From Melioribacteraceae bacterium (GTDB lineage: Bacteria > Bacteroidota > Ignavibacteria > Ignavibacteriales > Melioribacteraceae): a stretch of 11,115 nt of DNA. The notes under the pieces are model-generated. The model worked only from the letters and a program-made list of their open reading frames with translations, had not been told where the DNA came from and did not search any database. Within the stretch, counting starts at the first letter, position 1. Each line of letters starts with the position of its first letter. The DNA is taken from assembly GCA_015486905.1 (NCBI GenBank), contig WFQV01000254.1, forward strand, positions 1-11,115. The letters run 5' to 3'. This document shows positions 7,303 through 11,115 of the stretch, in pieces. The translations under genes were made by a program, and so were the position numbers.

Positions 7303-7337
7303 ATTCACCATTCAACATTCATAATTCATAATTGATA
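7303..7337. repeat. Degenerate tandem repeat, 7-base period
   Basis: Five units in strict register: ATTCACC, ATTCAAC, ATTCATA, ATTCATA, ATTGATA. Two related units, ACTCATC and ACTCATT (7280-7293), stand just upstream, separated by nine bases, so the block may once have been longer. Confidence 0.8.
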
Positions 7338-7347
7338 GTCATTCCCT

Positions 7348-7363
7348 TCCCGAAAATTCGGGA
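7348..7363. repeat. Compact hairpin TCCCGAA-AA-TTCGGGA
   Basis: Seven complementary bases on each side of AA (TCCCGAA at 7348-7354, TTCGGGA at 7357-7363). In RNA the loop would open to about six bases on a four- or five-pair GC-rich stem. No T run follows (CAAATTTTG), so it is not a standard terminator. It abuts the tandem repeats and looks like a dispersed intergenic element. Confidence 0.6.
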
Positions 7364-7572
7364 CAAATTTTGCGTCTTAAATTAGCCATTATTGTTTCGT
7401 CACCGAATTATTTGGTTCATTTTTTGAACTATTTCTGAAACTTAGACTATTTTCCAATGTAAAACGGTTTGTGATTTATGCGGAGAGGAATTTGCGTAAT
7501 TTACAAATAGAATTTTAATTTAAAACCAAATTAATTTAACTTTAAAAGTAAATAAGATAACGGAGAATAGAT

Positions 7573-10191
7573 ATGGCATTTAATTTTAACAAGATGACTG
7601 TAAAGGCTCAGGAAACGGTTCAGAATGCAGTTGAGATTGCACAGAATTACAATAATCAAGTTGTAGAACCGGAGCACATTTTGGCGGCTCTGCTTCAGGA
7701 TTCTGAAAATGCAGCTGTTTCGGCTCTTCAGAAAGCCGGGGTAAATTTAAACGGACTAAGGATTAAAATTGGCGAAGCACTTGAAAAACTTCCCAAAGTC
7801 ACCGGCGCGGGGGTGGGTAATCAACAACTTTCCCAAAGTACTGCGGCACTTTTTGACAAAGCCGCAGAAGAAGCAAAAAATTTTAAGGACGAATACATTT
7901 CTTCCGAACATCTTTTGTTAGCCCTGTTCGACGACAAGGGGCGTGCCGGAGATATTTTAAAGGGAACGGGTATTTCAAAAAACGAGATGCTCAAAGCTCT
8001 TCAAGATATTCGCGGAAACCAGCGAGTAACTTCACAGAACCCTGAAGATACTTATCAATCGTTAAAAAAATACGGGAGGGACTTGAACGAATTGGCTCGC
8101 ACGGGAAAGCTTGACCCTGTAATCGGACGCGATGAGGAAATTAGGCGCGTGTTACAAGTCCTTTCGCGCAGGACAAAAAATAATCCCGTTTTAATAGGCG
8201 AACCGGGTGTGGGTAAGACGGCTATCGCCGAAGGAATTGCACACAGGATTGTTGCGGGTGATGTGCCTGAAAATCTTAAAACAAAAAAAATTGTCGCGCT
8301 CGATATCGGCGCTCTCGTTGCGGGTGCTCAGTTCCGCGGACAATTCGAAGAACGCTTGAAAGCGGTTATTAAAGAAGTAACCGATTCTAACGGCGAAATT
8401 ATTCTTTTCATCGACGAGCTTCATCTTTTGGTGGGAGCCGGAAAAACGGAAGGTGCAATGGATGCCGCAAACATTTTGAAACCCGCCCTTGCTCGCGGCG
8501 AATTACATGCAATAGGAGCAACTACATTAAACGAATACAAAAAATACATTGAAAAGGATGCCGCGCTGGAAAGGAGATTCCAACCGGTAATTATTCAGGA
8601 GCCGAGTGAGGAGGACGCTATTTCAATTCTACGCGGCTTAAAGGAACGCTACGAGGTGCATCACGGTGTGCGTATTACGGATGCGGCAATAGTTGCCGCG
8701 GTTCAACTTTCAAACCGTTACATTTCCGACAGATTCCTACCGGACAAGGCAATCGATTTGATTGACGAAGCGGCTTCCAAATTAAGAATTGAAATTAATT
8801 CAATGCCGGAAGAACTGGACCAGTTAGAGAGAAAAATCAAACAGCTCGAAATTGAGCAAGAGGCTCTGAAGCGCGAGAAAGACTCGCAATCGGCGGAAAG
8901 ATTGGTTGAACTGCGTAAAGAATTAAGTGATCTTGAAGAAAAGAGAAATGCTTTAAAAGGCAAATGGCAGCTCGAGAAAGAACGTATCCAAGAAATCAGA
9001 AATATGAAAAGTGAAATAGAGCGGCTCAAAACCGAAGCCGACAAGTACGAACGCGAAGGAGATTTGGGACGTGTGGCTGAAATACGGTACGGAAAATTAA
9101 TTGAATTGGGAAATAAATTGAAAACCGAAAGCGAAGAGCTTGCTAAAATTCAAAAGGAAAGTAAATTGCTAAAGGAAGAAGTGGACGCCGAAGACGTAGC
9201 CGAAATTGTTGCCAAGTGGACGGGCATACCCGTAAACAGAATGCTTGAAAGTGAAAGAAGTAAATTAATTCGAATGGAAGAGGAGTTGCACAAACGGGTT
9301 GTAGGACAGGACGAAGCCGTCTCTGCCGTCGCTAATGCTATCCGCCGTTCGCGGGCAGGGCTACAGGACGCAAACCGTCCCATCGGCTCGTTCATTTTCA
9401 TAGGTACAACAGGCGTTGGTAAGACCGAATTGGCAAGAGCTTTGGCTGAATTCCTCTTTAATGACGAACACTCAATGGTGCGTATCGATATGTCGGAATA
9501 CATGGAAAAATTTTCCGTCTCAAGATTAATCGGCGCACCTCCCGGATACGTAGGCTACGAGGAAGGCGGACAGTTAACCGAAGCGGTGCGTAGAAAGCCT
9601 TACTCGGTTGTCCTTTTGGATGAAATCGAAAAGGCACACCCGGAAGTTTTTAACGTGCTACTGCAATTGCTTGACGACGGGCGTCTGACCGACAATCAAG
9701 GCAGAACGGTCAATTTCAAGAACACAATAATAATAATGACTTCCAACATCGGCTCGCATTTGATTCAAGAAAAACTCTCGGAGTTCAACGAGAACAATTA
9801 CAAGGAAATTCTTGGCGATTTAAGAATTGAATTAAATGAATTACTACGACAAACAATTCGCCCGGAGTTTTTAAACAGAGTTGACGAAATTGTATTGTTC
9901 AAACCTCTCTTGAAATCCGAACTTAAAAAGATAGTTGAAATTCAACTTGAGCGCGTCAACAAGATGCTGGGCGAAAAGAACATCCGGCTGGAAGTTGACA
10001 ATTCGGCTAAGGAATTTTTAATTCAACGCGGTTACGATATTTCTTACGGTGCACGCCCGCTAAAGAGAGTTATTCAAAAATACCTTGTCAATCCGCTTGC
10101 AACCGAAATTCTAATGAACAAATTCCAAAGTGGCGATACCGTTATTGTTAGGTTAAAAGAAAGAGACAAATTATCTTTCGAGAAGAAATAA
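7573..10191 (+). CDS. clpB: ATP-dependent protein disaggregase ClpB (Hsp104 type)
   Basis: A complete 872-residue ClpB, the hexameric AAA+ chaperone that pulls polypeptides out of aggregates with DnaK/DnaJ/GrpE in the cytoplasm. Domains in order: Clp N-domain repeats (1-147); first AAA+ with Walker A GEPGVGKT (209-216), pore loop GAQFRGQF (251-258), Walker B LFIDE (278-282) and arginine finger in ERRF near 333-336; coiled-coil M domain (about 405-535), which separates ClpB from ClpA/ClpC; second AAA+ with Walker A GTTGVGKT (611-618), pore loop GYVGY (658-662), Walker B LLDE (681-684), sensor Asn725, arginine finger FLNR (767-770) and sensor-2 GARPL (826-830). No ClpP-binding IGF-type loop is evident, as expected. 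GGAG lies seven bases before the ATG. The usual Pro in the second Walker A (GPTGVGKT) is Thr here, a mild change. No recognisable heat-shock operator was found upstream. Confidence 0.98.
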   Translation: MAFNFNKMTVKAQETVQNAVEIAQNYNNQVVEPEHILAALLQDSENAAVSALQKAGVNLNGLRIKIGEALEKLPKVTGAGVGNQQLSQSTAALFDKAAEEAKNFKDEYISSEHLLLALFDDKGRAGDILKGTGISKNEMLKALQDIRGNQRVTSQNPEDTYQSLKKYGRDLNELARTGKLDPVIGRDEEIRRVLQVLSRRTKNNPVLIGEPGVGKTAIAEGIAHRIVAGDVPENLKTKKIVALDIGALVAGAQFRGQFEERLKAVIKEVTDSNGEIILFIDELHLLVGAGKTEGAMDAANILKPALARGELHAIGATTLNEYKKYIEKDAALERRFQPVIIQEPSEEDAISILRGLKERYEVHHGVRITDAAIVAAVQLSNRYISDRFLPDKAIDLIDEAASKLRIEINSMPEELDQLERKIKQLEIEQEALKREKDSQSAERLVELRKELSDLEEKRNALKGKWQLEKERIQEIRNMKSEIERLKTEADKYEREGDLGRVAEIRYGKLIELGNKLKTESEELAKIQKESKLLKEEVDAEDVAEIVAKWTGIPVNRMLESERSKLIRMEEELHKRVVGQDEAVSAVANAIRRSRAGLQDANRPIGSFIFIGTTGVGKTELARALAEFLFNDEHSMVRIDMSEYMEKFSVSRLIGAPPGYVGYEEGGQLTEAVRRKPYSVVLLDEIEKAHPEVFNVLLQLLDDGRLTDNQGRTVNFKNTIIIMTSNIGSHLIQEKLSEFNENNYKEILGDLRIELNELLRQTIRPEFLNRVDEIVLFKPLLKSELKKIVEIQLERVNKMLGEKNIRLEVDNSAKEFLIQRGYDISYGARPLKRVIQKYLVNPLATEILMNKFQSGDTVIVRLKERDKLSFEKK

Positions 10192-10197
10192 TTTAAC

Positions 10198-10225
10198 GGC
10201 GGCGTCCTGTACGCCGCCTTGTTTT
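10198..10225 (+). terminator. GC-rich hairpin between clpB and the tRNA-editing gene
   Basis: GGCGGCGT (10198-10205) pairs perfectly with ACGCCGCC (10211-10218) around CCTGT and is followed by TTGTTTT. It begins seven bases after the clpB stop and ends just before the AAGGAG of the next gene. It fits a rho-independent terminator for clpB. With only 47 bases between the genes and no promoter visible, it may instead be a partial terminator that lowers downstream expression. Confidence 0.8.
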
Positions 10226-10238
10226 GAAGGAGAACATT

Positions 10239-10691
10239 TTGGCTGAAAGAAAAAACTACGACCCGCGAATGCACACGGCGGAACATATCCTTAATCAAAC
10301 AATGGTGAGAATGTTTAACTGCGGACGTTCATTTAGCGCACATATTGAAAAGAAAAAATCAAAATGCGATTATCACTTTGACAGAGATTTAACCTGTACC
10401 GAAGTGCGTGAAATAGAAGAGCGGGTTAATGATGTTATTGACAAGGACATGCCTATTACGGAAGAGTTTATTTCACGAACGGAAGCCGAAGAAAACTTCA
10501 ACTTAGAAAAACTTCCCGAAGATGCGGGTGAAAACATCCGCATTATTCGCGTCGGTGATTACGACGCCTGCCCTTGCATCGGCGAGCATGTGAAATCGAC
10601 AAAAGAGATTGGAAAATTCAAAATATCCTCCACGGGATTTGACAACGGCATTTTAAGAATTCGCTTCAAACTCGAAGCACCGGCGACGTAA
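10239..10691 (+). CDS. Stand-alone AlaX-type alanyl-tRNA editing protein
   Basis: A 150-residue protein made of the tRNA_SAD (threonyl/alanyl-tRNA synthetase second additional domain) fold. The zinc motif is present as HTAEH (His12, His16) and CPCIGEH (Cys113 and His117, with Cys111 nearby). GRSFSAHI (29-36) and a C-terminal RIRFKL strand also fit. Family members of this short AlaX-S class hydrolyse wrongly charged Ser-tRNA(Ala) or Gly-tRNA(Ala) in the cytoplasm; the specificity here is inferred, and Thr-type editing is possible. The start is TTG at 10239, chosen because AAGGAG lies six bases upstream. An in-frame TTG at 10224 would place that binding site inside the gene. It follows clpB by 47 bases across a hairpin, and its end is 25 bases from the end of the convergent gene. 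Confidence 0.87.
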   Translation: MAERKNYDPRMHTAEHILNQTMVRMFNCGRSFSAHIEKKKSKCDYHFDRDLTCTEVREIEERVNDVIDKDMPITEEFISRTEAEENFNLEKLPEDAGENIRIIRVGDYDACPCIGEHVKSTKEIGKFKISSTGFDNGILRIRFKLEAPAT

Positions 10692-10716
10692 TTGTTTTTA
10701 CAAAAATGATTTTCGA

Positions 10717-11115
10717 TTAATTTAGTTTGTGTGCAATAACGACCACATCTTTCAACGTTTCAAGAGTCTTGTCCTGCACGCCTACGGCTTCTAACAACAC
10801 AATGTACATTCCCATTCCGAGCGTTGAACCGTCATCCGCTTTGCCGTCAAAAACAATTTGCCCTCCCGAAGCCGCTGCTTTGTTGACCGCAAGTGTTCTT
10901 ACCAATCTTCCGTGATCGTCAAATATTCTGAGCAGAATTTGTGCAACGGGAGTTTTGAGTTTGTAAGAAACAACGGTAAAATCCTCAAAGCCGTCTTCAT
11001 CGGGAGAGAAAGGATTGGGCGAAATTTTTATTCCCGATTCTGTTTGCGATTCGGGAGTAAAAATCGAATTCCTTGCCAATGGTGTTCCTCCGAGAGCCGA
11101 AACGCAGGTACTCCA
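10717..11115 (-). CDS. C-terminal part of exported protein with FlgD-like / T9SS-type tail
   Basis: The last 132 residues of a larger gene that enters from the right edge; the frame stays open to base 11115 (WSTCVSALGGTPLARNSIF...). A TTG at 11079 could be taken as a start but has no binding site, and the frame continues upstream, so this is a fragment. The start of the visible part resembles the end of a lamin-tail-like domain (W...ALGGTP). It is followed by ISPNPFSPDEDGFEDFTVVSY, LRIFDDHGRLVRTL and FDGKADDG...LGMGMYIVLLEA. That is the FlgD-like Ig / C-terminal sorting-type module that ends many secreted or cell-surface proteins in Ignavibacteria and Bacteroidota, presumably exported by the type IX system. 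The function of the main body is not visible. It ends convergently, 25 bases from the tRNA-editing gene, with no clear terminator between them. Confidence 0.85.
   Translation of the reverse strand, partial: WSTCVSALGGTPLARNSIFTPESQTESGIKISPNPFSPDEDGFEDFTVVSYKLKTPVAQILLRIFDDHGRLVRTLAVNKAAASGGQIVFDGKADDGSTLGMGMYIVLLEAVGVQDKTLETLKDVVVIAHKLN

Larger units (their letters stand above)
7054..7572. other. 519-base gene-free stretch with hairpins and tandem repeats
   Basis: No plausible coding frame lies here on either strand. From left to right it holds the rest of the transporter terminator, an imperfect hairpin (7111-7142), three consecutive blocks of degenerate short tandem repeats (7160-7337), a compact GC-ended hairpin (7348-7363), a five-pair inverted repeat GTTCA/TGAAC (7415-7429), and then about 140 bases of AT-rich leader before clpB. 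Between 7161 and 7340 the plus strand has only about seven G in 180 bases, a strong strand bias unlike the neighbouring genes. A weak promoter-like octamer TAACTTTA (7537-7544) lacks a good partner element. No CIRCE-type inverted repeat was seen. Confidence 0.8.

Noticed and set aside
7160..7337. CRISPR array or telomere-like repeat
   Set aside because: Units are 6-8 bases without unique spacers, and the three blocks differ in period. No cas genes are near, and the window is internal, not a replicon end as far as can be seen.
7364..7572. CIRCE or sigma-32-type heat-shock control of clpB
   Set aside because: No TTAGCACTC/GAGTGCTAA inverted repeat and no convincing CTTGAAA-CCCCAT pair is present. 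The GTTCA/TGAAC repeat at 7415-7429 has only five pairs and may be chance.
8718..9503. Long antisense frames inside clpB
   Set aside because: They are Ser/Leu-rich mirror frames of the Glu/Lys-rich M domain and second AAA+ domain, a usual artefact, and show no start signals.
10692..10716. Terminator between the two convergent genes at the right end
   Set aside because: Only weak A/T pairing (TTTTT with AAAAA, TAATTG with CGATTA) is possible, without a GC stem, so I do not call it.

Overview
The window looks like a chromosomal segment from a low-GC member of the Bacteroidota/Ignavibacteria lineage, probably Ignavibacteriales. This is inferred from three signals. The right-edge protein ends in a FlgD-like Ig / type IX-type C-terminal module (NPFSPDEDG...VRTL...DG). 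Several 5' regions carry a Bacteroidota-style promoter (TTG, a 19-20 nt spacer, then TAnnTTTG or a 7/8 match). The intergenic space is AT-rich and contains G-poor short tandem repeats. No rRNA, tRNA, CRISPR array, insertion sequence or phage gene is visible.

Layout, left to right. (1) 1-331 (-) is the 5' part of a lipoprotein with a LamG/concanavalin-type domain, cut by the window edge, with a good promoter behind it. (2) 520-885 (-) is an unrecognised small charged cytoplasmic protein. It is divergent from (3) 953-1402 (+), a secreted small protein with a coiled coil and a BamE/SmpA-like C-terminus, which ends in a strong terminator shared with the convergent gene. (4) 1454-3082 (-) is gpmI, cofactor-independent phosphoglycerate mutase. 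It is divergent from (5) 3286-4680 (+), a class-3 type aldehyde dehydrogenase. (6) 4849-7053 (+) is an SLC12-like (cation-chloride cotransporter family) APC transporter with a large cytosolic C-terminal domain. (7) 7054-7572 is a 519-base gene-free stretch with a terminator, an imperfect hairpin, three consecutive degenerate tandem-repeat blocks of different period (6, 8 and 7 nt) and a short GC-ended hairpin. (8) 7573-10191 (+) is clpB, the disaggregase. It is followed by a GC-rich hairpin and (9) 10239-10691 (+), a stand-alone AlaX-type tRNA editing protein. (10) 10717-11115 (-) is the C-terminal end of a large exported protein with the FlgD-like/T9SS-type tail, convergent with (9).

Most genes are housekeeping: glycolysis, aldehyde detoxification, ion transport, protein disaggregation and tRNA proofreading. 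They appear as single-gene units rather than one pathway. The closest functional link is clpB plus the tRNA editor, both limiting damage from misfolded or mistranslated protein. I do not see a convincing new multi-gene system. The least explained parts are the stacked tandem-repeat tract before clpB, the hairpin between clpB and the editing gene, and the unrecognised 121-residue protein.
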